Shown here piece by piece: positions 1 through 8,540 of a stretch of 64,000 bases of DNA. Position 1 is the stretch's first letter, and every line of letters begins with the position of its first letter. The DNA is from Salegentibacter tibetensis. GTDB taxonomy: Bacteria; Bacteroidota; Bacteroidia; Flavobacteriales; Flavobacteriaceae. The notes under the pieces were generated by a model. It was not told the DNA's origin, did not search any database, and saw only the letters and a list, made by a program, of their open reading frames with translations. The stretch lies in contig NZ_JAIQZA010000009.1 of assembly GCF_020164485.1 (NCBI RefSeq), forward strand, positions 62,001 to 126,000. Direction: 5' to 3'. Both the position numbers and the translations under genes were made by a program.

Positions 1-1
1 A

Positions 2-526
2 AAAAATGGAGAATATTATTTTATCCACGGTTTGGATGATCTTGCTTCCCAGTTAAGTGAACTTATAAGAAAAAGGTTTGCCACCTACAAGGATTTTGCA
101 GGTAAAACTGTCCAAGAAATTTTTACTAGTAAAGAACTCGAAACGGCTTCTAAGAGGGAAGTGCATTCCCTGGCTTCCGGATACCTGGAAAATAATAACG
201 GAAAATTTACTTTTAGAGAATTTGATTTGCAGCTGCAAGTAGCGCCTATAAGAGCAATGTTAAAATATGATTTTAATAAAGATGGTACCGAAGAAGTATT
301 GATAGGGGGCAATTATTTTGGGGTTACCCCTTATCACGGCAGGTTTGATGCTTTTGGCGGAGCCCTTCTAATTAATTCAGATAAAATTCTGAATTCCAAT
401 GAAATTGGTTTAAATTTGTCACAAAAATCTGTCAAAGATTTTTCTATAATCGAAATACAGCAGCAATCTTATTTATTAATAACAATAAATGATGGGAAAA
501 CTGAACTGTATAAATTGAATTATTAA
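2..526 (+). CDS. C-terminal end of a VCBS/FG-GAP-like exported protein (5' truncated)
   Basis: The reading frame is open to the left edge, so this is the end of a longer gene; a TTG at 32 is only the first possible start inside the window. The visible part includes DFNKDGTEEVLIGGNYFG, which looks like a Ca-binding FG-GAP/VCBS blade (DxNxDG), followed by a Gly-rich stretch. In Bacteroidota, ASPIC/UnbV-type VCBS proteins often precede vanadium haloperoxidase-like lipoproteins. Here the next gene is exactly that, starting 1 nt after this stop, so the two are probably one transcript. The role is unknown beyond probable extracellular or outer-membrane location. The family call rests on one motif and the context. 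Confidence 0.6.
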   Translation, partial: KNGEYYFIHGLDDLASQLSELIRKRFATYKDFAGKTVQEIFTSKELETASKREVHSLASGYLENNNGKFTFREFDLQLQVAPIRAMLKYDFNKDGTEEVLIGGNYFGVTPYHGRFDAFGGALLINSDKILNSNEIGLNLSQKSVKDFSIIEIQQQSYLLITINDGKTELYKLNY

Positions 527-527
527 T

Positions 528-1874
528 ATGAAGAAATTTATATTACTTATTTTCTCCTCCATTCTTATCATTTCATGTGAAAAGAAGGCTGAAAAAATAG
601 AAATCACTTCAGAAGATTTTCATGCGGCGAATGATCATCTTACAAAGGTAATGGTGCATGATATATTTTCTCCACCCGTTGCAAGTCGTGTCTATTCGTA
701 TTCAAATATAGCTGCCTACGAGGTTATGGCGCAGTTTGACTCTGAATATAAAAGTCTTGCCGGGCAATTAACAGGGCTTGATCCTGTTCCCGAGTCTACT
801 TCAGAACTAACAAATCCTGAAATAGCTGCACTGGTTGCATTTTACGAAATTGGTAAGAACCTTGTTTTTTCAGAAGAAAGGCTTACAGTTAAAAGCGATA
901 GTATTTTTGAAAGCTGGGAAGCCAGGGATGAACAAACCTTTAAAGCTTCTGAAGCTTATGGTTTGCAAATAGCAAGCCATATTAAAGATTGGATGTCCAG
1001 GGATAATTATTCCGAAACACGTACTATGCCCAAATTTTCTGTGCATACAGAAGATGAAAGCCGATGGCAACCCACCCCACCATCTTATATGGATGGGATA
1101 GAGCCACATTGGAGCAAAATACGACCATTTGCTATTAATACTGCCAATCAATTTAAGCCGGTGCCACCGCCGGAGTTTTCCATGGAGCCCGGAAGCCGTT
1201 TTCATACTGAATTGATGGAAGTCTATAATGTTCGGGAAGAGATTGCTAAAGATGAAGAGAATAGTGAAAAGATGGCTATTGCTAAATTTTGGGACTGTAA
1301 TCCTTATGTTTCCATTACAAGGGGACATTTAATGTTCGCAACAAAAAAAATAACTCCAGGGGGTCATTGGATGGGGATTACAAAAATAGCCTGTCAGAAA
1401 TCAGAAGCCGATTTCAGTAAATCTATATATGCTTACACTAAAGTAGCCATAGTACTTTCCGATGGTTTTATTAGCTGTTGGGATGAAAAATATCGCAGTA
1501 CACTGGTACGTCCTGAGACTTTAATCAATAAGTATATTGATGAGAGTTGGACTTCAGTGTTGCAAACCCCGCCATTTCCTGAATATACCAGCGGCCATTC
1601 GGTAGTTTCAGGCGCTGCGGCTATTGCACTTACTGATGTTTTTGGAAACGATTTTAGTTTCGATGATGATACTGAAGTGGAATATGGTCTACCAGTTCGA
1701 AGTTTTAATTCGTTTAAAGAAGCCTCTACTGAAGCTGCCGAGAGTAGGTTATATGGAGGAATTCATTACAGGGCAGCTATTGAAGTAGGACTTGACCAGG
1801 GTGAGGCACTTGGACACTTTATAATTAATAAGCTGGAAATGACTAATTCCCAGGGTAAGCTCGCAGCCCAGTAG
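528..1874 (+). CDS. Vanadium-dependent haloperoxidase / PAP2-superfamily lipoprotein
   Basis: A lipoprotein of 448 residues: hydrophobic N-terminus ending in IISC (Cys17), so probably anchored in an envelope membrane. The three conserved blocks of the vanadate/phosphate pocket are present in order: K-YRSTLVRP near residue 321, the SGH block (PEYTSGHSVVSG) near 354, and R-LYGGIHYR near 408. Family members are either vanadium haloperoxidases or acid phosphatases of the PAP2 fold, and sequence alone does not separate the two. It follows the VCBS-like gene with a 1-nt gap and precedes the GyrI-like gene by 3 nt, so the three look like one operon. Domain call is secure; substrate is not. Confidence 0.85.
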   Translation: MKKFILLIFSSILIISCEKKAEKIEITSEDFHAANDHLTKVMVHDIFSPPVASRVYSYSNIAAYEVMAQFDSEYKSLAGQLTGLDPVPESTSELTNPEIAALVAFYEIGKNLVFSEERLTVKSDSIFESWEARDEQTFKASEAYGLQIASHIKDWMSRDNYSETRTMPKFSVHTEDESRWQPTPPSYMDGIEPHWSKIRPFAINTANQFKPVPPPEFSMEPGSRFHTELMEVYNVREEIAKDEENSEKMAIAKFWDCNPYVSITRGHLMFATKKITPGGHWMGITKIACQKSEADFSKSIYAYTKVAIVLSDGFISCWDEKYRSTLVRPETLINKYIDESWTSVLQTPPFPEYTSGHSVVSGAAAIALTDVFGNDFSFDDDTEVEYGLPVRSFNSFKEASTEAAESRLYGGIHYRAAIEVGLDQGEALGHFIINKLEMTNSQGKLAAQ

Positions 1875-1877
1875 TCT

Positions 1878-2801
1878 ATGAAAAAAATTTTTTTGTTATT
1901 CCTGACGCTGGTGCTCTTGGGATTGATCTGGTTTCTATTTATAAAGAAATATGATTACCAGTTTAGGATGGAAGCCAAATATGGTCCTGGTACTGTATAT
2001 CATGAAATATCAGAATGGAAAAGATTGAACTCAGGAATTTCCGAAGATAACATTGTGGTCACACAAAGTGAGCCTTTCAAAAATCTGACACAAAAAGTAT
2101 ATTCTTATAGTGATTCCCCAATAGAATTTTATTGGGAATTTGAAAAAAGAAATGATAGCATTACAGAAGTTATTCTAAATTTAAGATCTGAAGAAAATTC
2201 ACTTGCAAATCGTCTGGATATTATTAATCCATTTGTGAAAAGTATTTATTTAGACAGTCTAAAGCAACATCTATTAGCTTTTAGACATAAATTAAAAAGT
2301 GAACAAAAGGCCTATCGTATTCAAATTCCGGATAGCATTGTTATTTCACCTGCCATGGATTGTATTTGTCATACTTCTGAAAATATTCCGGTCAAAGGCA
2401 AAGCAATAGAAATGGTCCAAACTATTGATATTCTGGAAGATTACATTTTGAGTCGTGATCTCAAATTAACGGGGAATCCATTTGTGAAGATCATTAAATG
2501 GAATAGGGAGGAGAATATGATAGATTTTGAATTTTGTTTTCCGGTAAATCTTGCCCAGGATATAAGGCCCTATGGTAAAGTTGAGTTCAGGCAAGTCAGA
2601 TCCTCAACCTCCTTGAAAGCGGTATTTAATGGTAACTATAGGTTATCTCATAAGGCCTGGTACGATCTTCTTTATGAAGCTGAAGAAAAAGGTTTGAAAA
2701 CCAATCAATTACCCTTGGAGATTTTTTTTAATAATCCCAATATAGAAAGTAATCCATCACCTACCTGGAAAGCAGAAATCTATATGCCGGTAGTAGAATA
2801 A
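1878..2801 (+). CDS. Membrane-anchored protein with a GyrI-like effector-binding domain
   Basis: 307 residues with one N-terminal hydrophobic segment (about residues 3-22) and no lipobox Cys. The last 150 residues resemble the GyrI/AraC effector-binding fold: VEFRQVRSSTSLKAVFNG, then a Y-LLYEAEEKGLKTNQLPLEIFF-like block and a final WKAEIYMPV. The middle may be a degenerate SRPBCC-like domain. Such anchored GyrI-like proteins of Bacteroidota have no established function. It is the last gene of a tight group with the haloperoxidase and ends 9 nt from the convergent lipid kinase gene. No other family was recognised. Confidence 0.5.
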   Translation: MKKIFLLFLTLVLLGLIWFLFIKKYDYQFRMEAKYGPGTVYHEISEWKRLNSGISEDNIVVTQSEPFKNLTQKVYSYSDSPIEFYWEFEKRNDSITEVILNLRSEENSLANRLDIINPFVKSIYLDSLKQHLLAFRHKLKSEQKAYRIQIPDSIVISPAMDCICHTSENIPVKGKAIEMVQTIDILEDYILSRDLKLTGNPFVKIIKWNREENMIDFEFCFPVNLAQDIRPYGKVEFRQVRSSTSLKAVFNGNYRLSHKAWYDLLYEAEEKGLKTNQLPLEIFFNNPNIESNPSPTWKAEIYMPVVE

Positions 2802-2810
2802 ATGTGTTTG

Positions 2811-3701
2811 TTAGATATTATTTTTAGTAGGAACGGCAATTTTTAATTTTTCCTTTAACAACCTTATTTCAATACTGGTTACTTTACCAATATATTCTCC
2901 ATCAACTTGAAACGCGATCGGTTTTTTACAAAAAACGCGAGCTTTTTTAACCGGGATTATCTCTACAAATTCAGAATTCACATCGGTTTCATTTCGTAAT
3001 GTTTTTAGTATCTCAAGGATATCGAAATCTTTAAATATTAGAATTTCAAAAACTCCGTCATCCATTTTTCCTTTCGGATTTACATTAGCCCCGGTACCAT
3101 ATTTTTTAGCGTTGGCAAAGGCCAGCAGAATTCCTTTTCTTGATAGTTTTTTATCGTCTATTTGAATTTCAAATTTAAATGGATACTTACTTTCCCATAA
3201 CGTTGGAATTGACTGAAGGAGGTAGCCCATTTTTCCCCTTATCCTGGAATTGTGGTAGTTTTTAATTAATTCGGCATTCAGGCCAAGATCGCTGATGTGC
3301 AAACAGAGCTCTCCGTTAATCTCAAGCATATTCATCTGAGTTACACAATTTCCCAATGCGATTTTTATTTGTTCATCAAGATTCTTTGAAATTCCTAAAT
3401 TCATTGCAAGACCATTGGCAGAACCGGCCGGGATTATAGCAATTGGAATATCAAAATCCTTTAAAGCTTCAGCTACAACTTTATTTGTTCCATCCCCGCC
3501 AGCGATTAAAACCCGGTCAAAATCACTTTCAGAAATCAATTTCTGAATTTTTTCCCGATCGTTCTCGCCGCTTGTTCTATAGGTTTTTAACTGGGCATCA
3601 ATTTTTTTAACCTCAATTTCAACCCTTTGAATAATATTTTCTTTATTTAGATCTCCCGAAATAGGATTTACAACAAGTAATACCTTCTGTATTTCTTTCA
3701 T
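2811..3701 (-). CDS. Diacylglycerol kinase-like lipid kinase (YegS/BmrU family)
   Basis: 296 residues, the usual length of soluble DAGK-catalytic-domain lipid kinases. The opening strand VLLVVNPISG (7-16) and the nucleotide-binding GGDGT (68-72) followed by NKVVAEAL are diagnostic. The second family signature, PAGSANGLAMNLG, is also visible. Members phosphorylate diacylglycerol, sphingosine-like or other lipids with ATP at the inner membrane; the actual substrate cannot be read from sequence. Its start lies only 68 bp from the divergent App1-domain phosphatase, so a kinase and a predicted phosphatidate phosphatase share one promoter region. Confidence 0.9.
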   Translation of the reverse strand: MKEIQKVLLVVNPISGDLNKENIIQRVEIEVKKIDAQLKTYRTSGENDREKIQKLISESDFDRVLIAGGDGTNKVVAEALKDFDIPIAIIPAGSANGLAMNLGISKNLDEQIKIALGNCVTQMNMLEINGELCLHISDLGLNAELIKNYHNSRIRGKMGYLLQSIPTLWESKYPFKFEIQIDDKKLSRKGILLAFANAKKYGTGANVNPKGKMDDGVFEILIFKDFDILEILKTLRNETDVNSEFVEIIPVKKARVFCKKPIAFQVDGEYIGKVTSIEIRLLKEKLKIAVPTKNNI

Positions 3702-3769
3702 ATAGCTTCTATAATATGCTTAAATTTAATTATTTTGGAATAAGAAAAATTCAATAAAAATCTAAAATT

Positions 3770-4735
3770 TTGAAATTAGACCTAAAACTCTATCGTGGTT
3801 ATGTAAATAACCAGGAACTTAATGTATACGGCCATTTATTTAAATCCTGGGCACCAGATAAATATAGATTAGATAGAAAAGGGCTGAAGCATGCGGTGGC
3901 AATTATTCACATGTTTCGAATTAGTCCTTTAAAAAACAGGGAGATCACCCTGAAATTTCAAAATACAGAGGTTACTACTAAAACTTTAGACGATGGTTAT
4001 TTTAGGTTTACAATCCCGTTTTCGGAAAAATTAGAAAGTGGCTGGCACGAATATGAAGTAAGTTGCAATATTAAGAATTTCGGGATGATAGAAAAGGGGG
4101 AGTTATTAAAACCGCACCCTTCCAAATACGGAATAATTTCAGATATTGACGATACTTTTCTTATTTCCCACAGCAATAGTGTATTTAGAAAGCTTTATGT
4201 AATGCTTTCAAGAAACATCCACAGACGCAAGATTTTTGATGATGTGGTAGAGCATTACAAAGAATTGAGCAGTGCCGGACAGGATTCTCAACAAGCCTCA
4301 AATTCCTTTTTCTATGTTTCCAGCAGCGAGTGGAATTTATATGAATTCATTAATGAATTCGCTAAAATTCACGAATTACCGAAAGCAGTAATTAAACTTA
4401 AGAAGATCAAAACCGGGATTTCAGATTTTCTCTTTACCGGTCGCGGGAGCCACGATCATAAATTTGAAAAGATAAAGGACATTATCTCTTTCTATCCCAA
4501 TATTCCATATGTACTACTAGGGGACGATTCGCAAAAAGATGCACATATTTACGAGCGAATTTGCAAGATTTTCCCGAAGAGCTTAAAAGCCGTTTATATT
4601 AGGCAGACAGGAAATAGACAAAAACCTGAAATCACTAAAATCCTCAGAAACATAGAAAGCCTGGGCGTAAGTGTTTGTTACTTTAAACATAGCAACAAGG
4701 CTATAAAACATTCCCGGGATGAAGGGATTATTTGA
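3770..4735 (+). CDS. App1-family phosphatidate phosphatase-like protein (DUF2183)
   Basis: 321 residues with a TTG start; the next in-frame Met is residue 48, which would cut the conserved N-terminal beta domain. The HAD-type catalytic motif SDIDDTF (DxDxT at 125-129) is followed by a lysine-rich middle and TGRGSHDHK, then LLGDDSQKD, which fits motif IV of the HAD fold. Yeast App1p is a Mg-dependent phosphatidate phosphatase; bacterial members are inferred to act on similar phospholipid products. No signal peptide is visible, so it is probably cytoplasmic. The divergent neighbour is a DAG kinase-like enzyme, suggesting the pair adjusts phosphatidate/diacylglycerol. Confidence 0.85.
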   Translation: MKLDLKLYRGYVNNQELNVYGHLFKSWAPDKYRLDRKGLKHAVAIIHMFRISPLKNREITLKFQNTEVTTKTLDDGYFRFTIPFSEKLESGWHEYEVSCNIKNFGMIEKGELLKPHPSKYGIISDIDDTFLISHSNSVFRKLYVMLSRNIHRRKIFDDVVEHYKELSSAGQDSQQASNSFFYVSSSEWNLYEFINEFAKIHELPKAVIKLKKIKTGISDFLFTGRGSHDHKFEKIKDIISFYPNIPYVLLGDDSQKDAHIYERICKIFPKSLKAVYIRQTGNRQKPEITKILRNIESLGVSVCYFKHSNKAIKHSRDEGII

Positions 4736-4833
4736 GGTTTTTGAACCTTATATTTGCTGAAATCTACCTAACAGGCGAGCTTTTTATTAAGCTGAAGCTA
4801 AAGTGAAATTAAATTAATCTGAAATTCCAATAA

Positions 4834-6960
4834 TTGAACGTACAGAACTATATACAATCCAGGGCGCAATTGCCCGCCAAAAGCATACATAATACCATCA
4901 CGCTATTAGAAGCCGATGCTACGATACCCTTTATTTCCCGCTACCGTAAGGAAGCCACCGGGAATTTAGATGAAGTCGCAGTCGAAAAGATCGCGCTGCT
5001 GCTTAATTCTTTTAATGAGCTGGAAAAGCGAAAAACGGCAATTATTAAAGCCATAAAAGCGCAAAATGAGCTAACGGAAACTTTAGCTGAAAAAATTGAA
5101 AAAGCAACAACTTTAACTGAAGTTGAAGATCTTTATCTACCCTATAAAAAGAAAAGAAAGACAAAAGCTGATTCTGCCCGGGAAGCCGGTTTAGAACCCC
5201 TTGCTAAAATTTTAATGGCACAGAATACGCCAAATATTGAGCAGTCAGCAAAACAATTTCTTTCGGATAAGGTAAAAACCAAAGAAGAAGCATTTACCGG
5301 TGCAGGCCATATTATTGCTGAATGGATCAATGAAAATACTTATGTTAGAAATTCCCTTAGGAAATTATATGCGAGAAAAGCGCAGCTAATCACAAAATGG
5401 ATAAAAACAGAAGAAGAGCATCCGGAAGCTTCAAAATTCACACAGTTTGAAAAATGGGAAGAACCGCTTAAAAGAATTCCTTCACACAGGTTTTTAGCCA
5501 TTCACCGTGCCGAAAAATTAGGAATAATTAAGCTGAAAATTGAAGTTGAAAAATCTGAGGCACTAAACCTTATAGAGAAAGCGGTAATTAAAAACCCTGG
5601 TTTTTCCGGAATAAAATATGTAAAAGAAGCCATTGAGGATGCTTTTACCCGATTGCTAAAAAAATCTTTCGCAACAGAATTTCTAAATGAAGCCAAAGAT
5701 AAAGCCGATGAAGATGCCATAGCCGTATTCGCCTCAAACCTTGAACAGTTACTGATGGAAGCTCCTTTAGGCAGCAAACGTATTCTCTCACTAGATCCGG
5801 GCTTTAAATCGGGTTGTAAATTGGTTTGTTTAGATGAGCAGGGAAATTTGTTGCATAACGAGGCGATATTTCCTCACCCGCCGCAGAAGAAAACAGATGC
5901 GGCTTCCGCAAAAATTAAAAGCCTGGTAAATGCTTATAAAATTGAAGCCATTGCAATAGGAAATGGAACCGCTGCGAGGGAAACTGAGCAGTTTATTAAA
6001 AATGTTTATTTGCCGAAAGAAGTATCGGTTTTTACGGTAAATGAAGCAGGTGCTTCGGTGTATTCCGCCTCTAAAATTGCCAGGGATGAATTTCCTAATT
6101 ATGATGTAACTGTGCGTGGTGCGGTTTCTATTGGCAGAAGATTGAGTGACCCGCTGGCAGAACTGGTAAAAATAGATCCAAAATCAATAGGAGTAGGGCA
6201 GTACCAGCACGAGGTAGATCAAACCAAATTAAAGGAAAAACTGGATGTGGTAGTAATGCGTTGTGTGAATAAAATAGGCGTAAACTTAAATACCGCAAGT
6301 AAGGAATTACTGGCTTATGTCTCCGGAATAGGTCCGGGATTGGCACAAAATATCCTGGACTATAGAAAGGAAAATAAACGTTTTGCAAGCCGAAAAGAAT
6401 TACTGAAAGTAACACGTCTGGGAGAAAAAGCCTTTGAGCAATCTGCCGGATTCTTACGAATTAGAAATGCCAAAAACCCATTAGATAATTCTGCAGTGCA
6501 TCCTGAAAGTTATTTTGTAGTAGAAAAAATGGCTAAAAATAATGCTTTAAAACCGGAAGAACTTATTGGAAATACAGAAGTTCTCAAAAAAATAAAACCG
6601 GAAGAATATATTTCCGGAAGTCTTGGTTTGCCGAGTTTAAAAGATATTTTAGAGGAATTAAAAAAACCGGGCGCCGATCCCAGGGCAAAGAAAAAACCAT
6701 TTAGTTTTGATCCTTTTGTAAAAACCATCGGTGATCTAAAGCCGGGTATGAAACTCCCCGGAATAGTAAACAATATCACCAATTTTGGCTGTTTTGTTGA
6801 TATAGGAATCAAAGAAAGCGGTCTCATCCATATCTCTAAACTCGCCAATGAATTTATTAGTGATGTAAACTCTGTTGTAAAGCTAAATCAGGAACTGGAG
6901 GTTACCGTTCTTTCAGTTGATGAAGAAAAAAAGCGGGTTCAACTTTCTTTAGTTGACTAA
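4834..6960 (+). CDS. tex: Tex-family RNA-binding transcription accessory protein
   Basis: 708 residues, normal for Tex. Visible in order: the helical N-terminal domain with IPFISRYRKEATGNLDE (family signature), a YqgF/RNase H-like domain from about 320 (RILSLDPGFKSGCKL, then EAGASVYSAS), a helix-hairpin-helix region (NLNTASKELLAYVSGIGPGL), and a C-terminal S1 RNA-binding domain from about 633 (GIVNNITNFGCFVDIG). A TTG start at 4834 gives VQNYIQ, the expected family beginning, and no upstream ATG fits. Tex binds RNA and affects transcription and cell fitness in several bacteria. It ends at the left terminal repeat of the non-coding element at 6961-7429. Confidence 0.95.
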   Translation: MNVQNYIQSRAQLPAKSIHNTITLLEADATIPFISRYRKEATGNLDEVAVEKIALLLNSFNELEKRKTAIIKAIKAQNELTETLAEKIEKATTLTEVEDLYLPYKKKRKTKADSAREAGLEPLAKILMAQNTPNIEQSAKQFLSDKVKTKEEAFTGAGHIIAEWINENTYVRNSLRKLYARKAQLITKWIKTEEEHPEASKFTQFEKWEEPLKRIPSHRFLAIHRAEKLGIIKLKIEVEKSEALNLIEKAVIKNPGFSGIKYVKEAIEDAFTRLLKKSFATEFLNEAKDKADEDAIAVFASNLEQLLMEAPLGSKRILSLDPGFKSGCKLVCLDEQGNLLHNEAIFPHPPQKKTDAASAKIKSLVNAYKIEAIAIGNGTAARETEQFIKNVYLPKEVSVFTVNEAGASVYSASKIARDEFPNYDVTVRGAVSIGRRLSDPLAELVKIDPKSIGVGQYQHEVDQTKLKEKLDVVVMRCVNKIGVNLNTASKELLAYVSGIGPGLAQNILDYRKENKRFASRKELLKVTRLGEKAFEQSAGFLRIRNAKNPLDNSAVHPESYFVVEKMAKNNALKPEELIGNTEVLKKIKPEEYISGSLGLPSLKDILEELKKPGADPRAKKKPFSFDPFVKTIGDLKPGMKLPGIVNNITNFGCFVDIGIKESGLIHISKLANEFISDVNSVVKLNQELEVTVLSVDEEKKRVQLSLVD

Positions 6961-7429
6961 CTAAAAGAGGCCGTCTAAAAAAATCTGGTTTCGTCAAGCT
7001 GAACTTGTTTCAGCCTCTAATATGTTTAATTATCAGAATTTTAGATTCTGAAATAAATTACCATTGACGTATTTTTAAAATCCTGTTATTCAGGCTTGTT
7101 TTTATAATTCAAAATGAAACTTAACTGGTATGGAAGTTTCATTTTTTGTGTGTATTCCTCTCACTCCGTTCGTCGGATACAATTAAAACGAAACAAAAAA
7201 GGGCGTCCTATGTGGAGGTGTTTTTTTGGCAACAGGGCCAAAAAATCGCAAATCAGCAGCTAAATTTTTTCCAGGGCTTCAAAAATTATTAACGCTGCTG
7301 ATTTTCTACACTCACACACGGAGTTTAAAACTCGCTTTGCTCGAAAACGTCATTTTCCTCCGCTAGGTAATTTTTTTATCACGGGTCTCAGAATGACGAT
7401 TTAAAAAACTTTTCAGACGCCTCTTTTAG
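6961..7429. repeat. 470-bp non-coding element with terminal inverted repeats
   Basis: The whole gap between the convergent tex and PRC-barrel genes. Its ends are inverted copies: CTAAAAGAGGCCGTCTAAAA at 6961-6980, and at 7410-7429 the complement of CTAAAAGAGGCGTCTGAAAA. Further in lie a partial inverted pair of REP-like words (TCGTCAAGCTGAAC near 6991; TCTCAGAATGACGA near 7387), a perfect hairpin at 7111-7145, and a 10-bp inverted repeat AATCAGCAGC / GCTGCTGATT at 7251-7260 and 7294-7303. No ORF of note. It could be a MITE-like element or a composite of dispersed repeats that ended up as a bidirectional terminator. No clear target-site duplication was seen. Confidence 0.6.
7111..7145. terminator. 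Bidirectional hairpin inside the tex / PRC gap
   Basis: AAAATGAAACTT (7111-7122) and AAGTTTCATTTT (7134-7145) form a perfect 12-bp stem with an 11-nt loop. A-runs and T-runs flank it, so it can end transcription from either side. It lies between two convergent genes, where a shared terminator is expected. Confidence 0.6.
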
Positions 7430-7439
7430 CTTAAGACTT

Positions 7440-8093
7440 CTAATCCCTTTTCCTAAAATTTGCTCCGTCAAACTCTTCCCGGTCATAAAACTCGTCATCA
7501 GAATAGTGCTCTTTATTACGACGTTCCGTATCATAATTCTCATCGTCTATAATATTTGTCTCATCATTTCGTCTGGAAATAGATTTATCGGCATATTCTT
7601 CTTCCTTACGGCGTTTAATATGTTCATCTTCTCTTTCGGCAGGGGACGGGCGATTATAAGAGCTTAATACTGTTTCTTCATATTGCCTGTCCAGATCAGC
7701 ACCTCTTTCGATTCGTTTTGTTTCAGCAAAGGTTTGGTGGGTTATTCTGGAAGTATAGATATATTTTTCATCCTCTTCCAGCTCTACCAGCCCTATAGGA
7801 ACAATCACGTGATTTTGCCCATCCTTGTTTACAAATTCTTTTATTTCAGGATCTGCAGGTTTTCCGTAAGGGTCATGACGTGAATCTATAATTGTTTGAT
7901 CTACTTCCACATCCACATAAACTACGCGGTCAAGATTTTTATTGATTAATAAATTATCAACTTTTCCTACTACACGTTTATCGGCATCTCTTACTACCCA
8001 ACCCCGAATATCGGGATAACCTCCTGCAATTTTATAGTCTTTCAATTCACTTAAATAAATTAAATTTTTATTCTTGATATCTGGTTTACTCAT
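7440..8093 (-). CDS. PRC-barrel domain protein with charged tail (module copy 1)
   Basis: 217 residues. Residues about 12-115 form a PRC-barrel-like domain: LIYLSELKDYKIAGG, DIRGWVVRDADKRVVGKVD, VVYVDVEVD and HVIVPIGLVEL are the recognisable strands. The remainder (about 130-217) is highly charged, rich in Arg, Glu and Asp, and probably disordered. No signal peptide. It follows the 79-residue membrane protein by 17 bp. The pair is a second copy of the larger pair at 8541-10181: the PRC halves align along their first 150 residues, and only the tails differ. PRC barrels occur in RimM and photosynthetic H-subunits, and the stand-alone Bacteroidota forms have no assigned job. Confidence 0.8.
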   Translation of the reverse strand: MSKPDIKNKNLIYLSELKDYKIAGGYPDIRGWVVRDADKRVVGKVDNLLINKNLDRVVYVDVEVDQTIIDSRHDPYGKPADPEIKEFVNKDGQNHVIVPIGLVELEEDEKYIYTSRITHQTFAETKRIERGADLDRQYEETVLSSYNRPSPAEREDEHIKRRKEEEYADKSISRRNDETNIIDDENYDTERRNKEHYSDDEFYDREEFDGANFRKRD

Positions 8094-8110
8094 AATGCTT
8101 AGTTTTTTTG

Positions 8111-8350
8111 TTATGAAATCAATTCTTTGTTGGTAAAAAAGCTTATTTTATCTTTTCCCATAAAATTGATGGCTGAAGTATCATTTAGCTCCTCAATATC
8201 ATCGGTATCATCGGTATCATCAATGTCATCCACATCGTCATTGTTGTCATCATAAGCGAATACGTAAAATAATATTCCAAGAATGATGATTGCTATTAAA
8301 AGAATCCACGGCCAAATTGGTTTTTTCTTTTCAACTTTAATCTCTGCCAT
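8111..8350 (-). CDS. Small membrane anchor with acidic tail (short paralogue)
   Basis: 79 residues: MAEIKVEKKKPIWPW, one transmembrane segment (about 14-32), then an Asp-rich stretch with DDIDDTDDTDD. The first 32 residues are nearly the same as those of the 212-residue protein at 9543-10181, and the DNA around both starts is also very similar. The long helical C-terminal region of the paralogue is absent here, so this is a shortened duplicate, although the ORF is intact and ends cleanly before the next gene. It has no known function and probably anchors or partners the PRC-barrel protein encoded 17 bp downstream. Confidence 0.7.
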   Translation of the reverse strand: MAEIKVEKKKPIWPWILLIAIIILGILFYVFAYDDNNDDVDDIDDTDDTDDIEELNDTSAINFMGKDKISFFTNKELIS

Positions 8351-8444
8351 AATATTGTTTGATTGGTTAGTGTATTAAAAATAATCAATAATGTTTTTTA
8401 ATATTGCTAAGGTTACCACAAACAATTGTTAATAGGTCATAAGC

Positions 8445-8473
8445 AAAAGGACATCCACTTAGAATGCCCTTTT
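8445..8473 (-). terminator. Terminator after the long PRC-barrel gene
   Basis: AAAAGGACAT (8445-8454) pairs with ATGCCCTTTT (8464-8473) with one mismatch, followed by a T-run on either strand. It lies about 70 bp past the stop of the 8541-9524 gene and before the start of the short anchor gene, so the two duplicated modules are likely separate transcripts. Confidence 0.55.
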
Positions 8474-8540
8474 TTAAAAAGATATTTTAAAAGTAATTTG
8501 TTGGATAAACCACAACACTTTTTGACTGCCTCTTTGATAA

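Noticed and set aside
870-1328. 152-residue minus-strand ORF inside the haloperoxidase gene
   Set aside because: Opposite-strand shadow of a gene with clear family motifs; His/Trp/Cys-rich composition is not protein-like.
8111-8350. Short anchor gene as a pseudogene
   Set aside because: Although shorter than its paralogue, it has an intact start, membrane segment and stop, and sits properly before its PRC gene.
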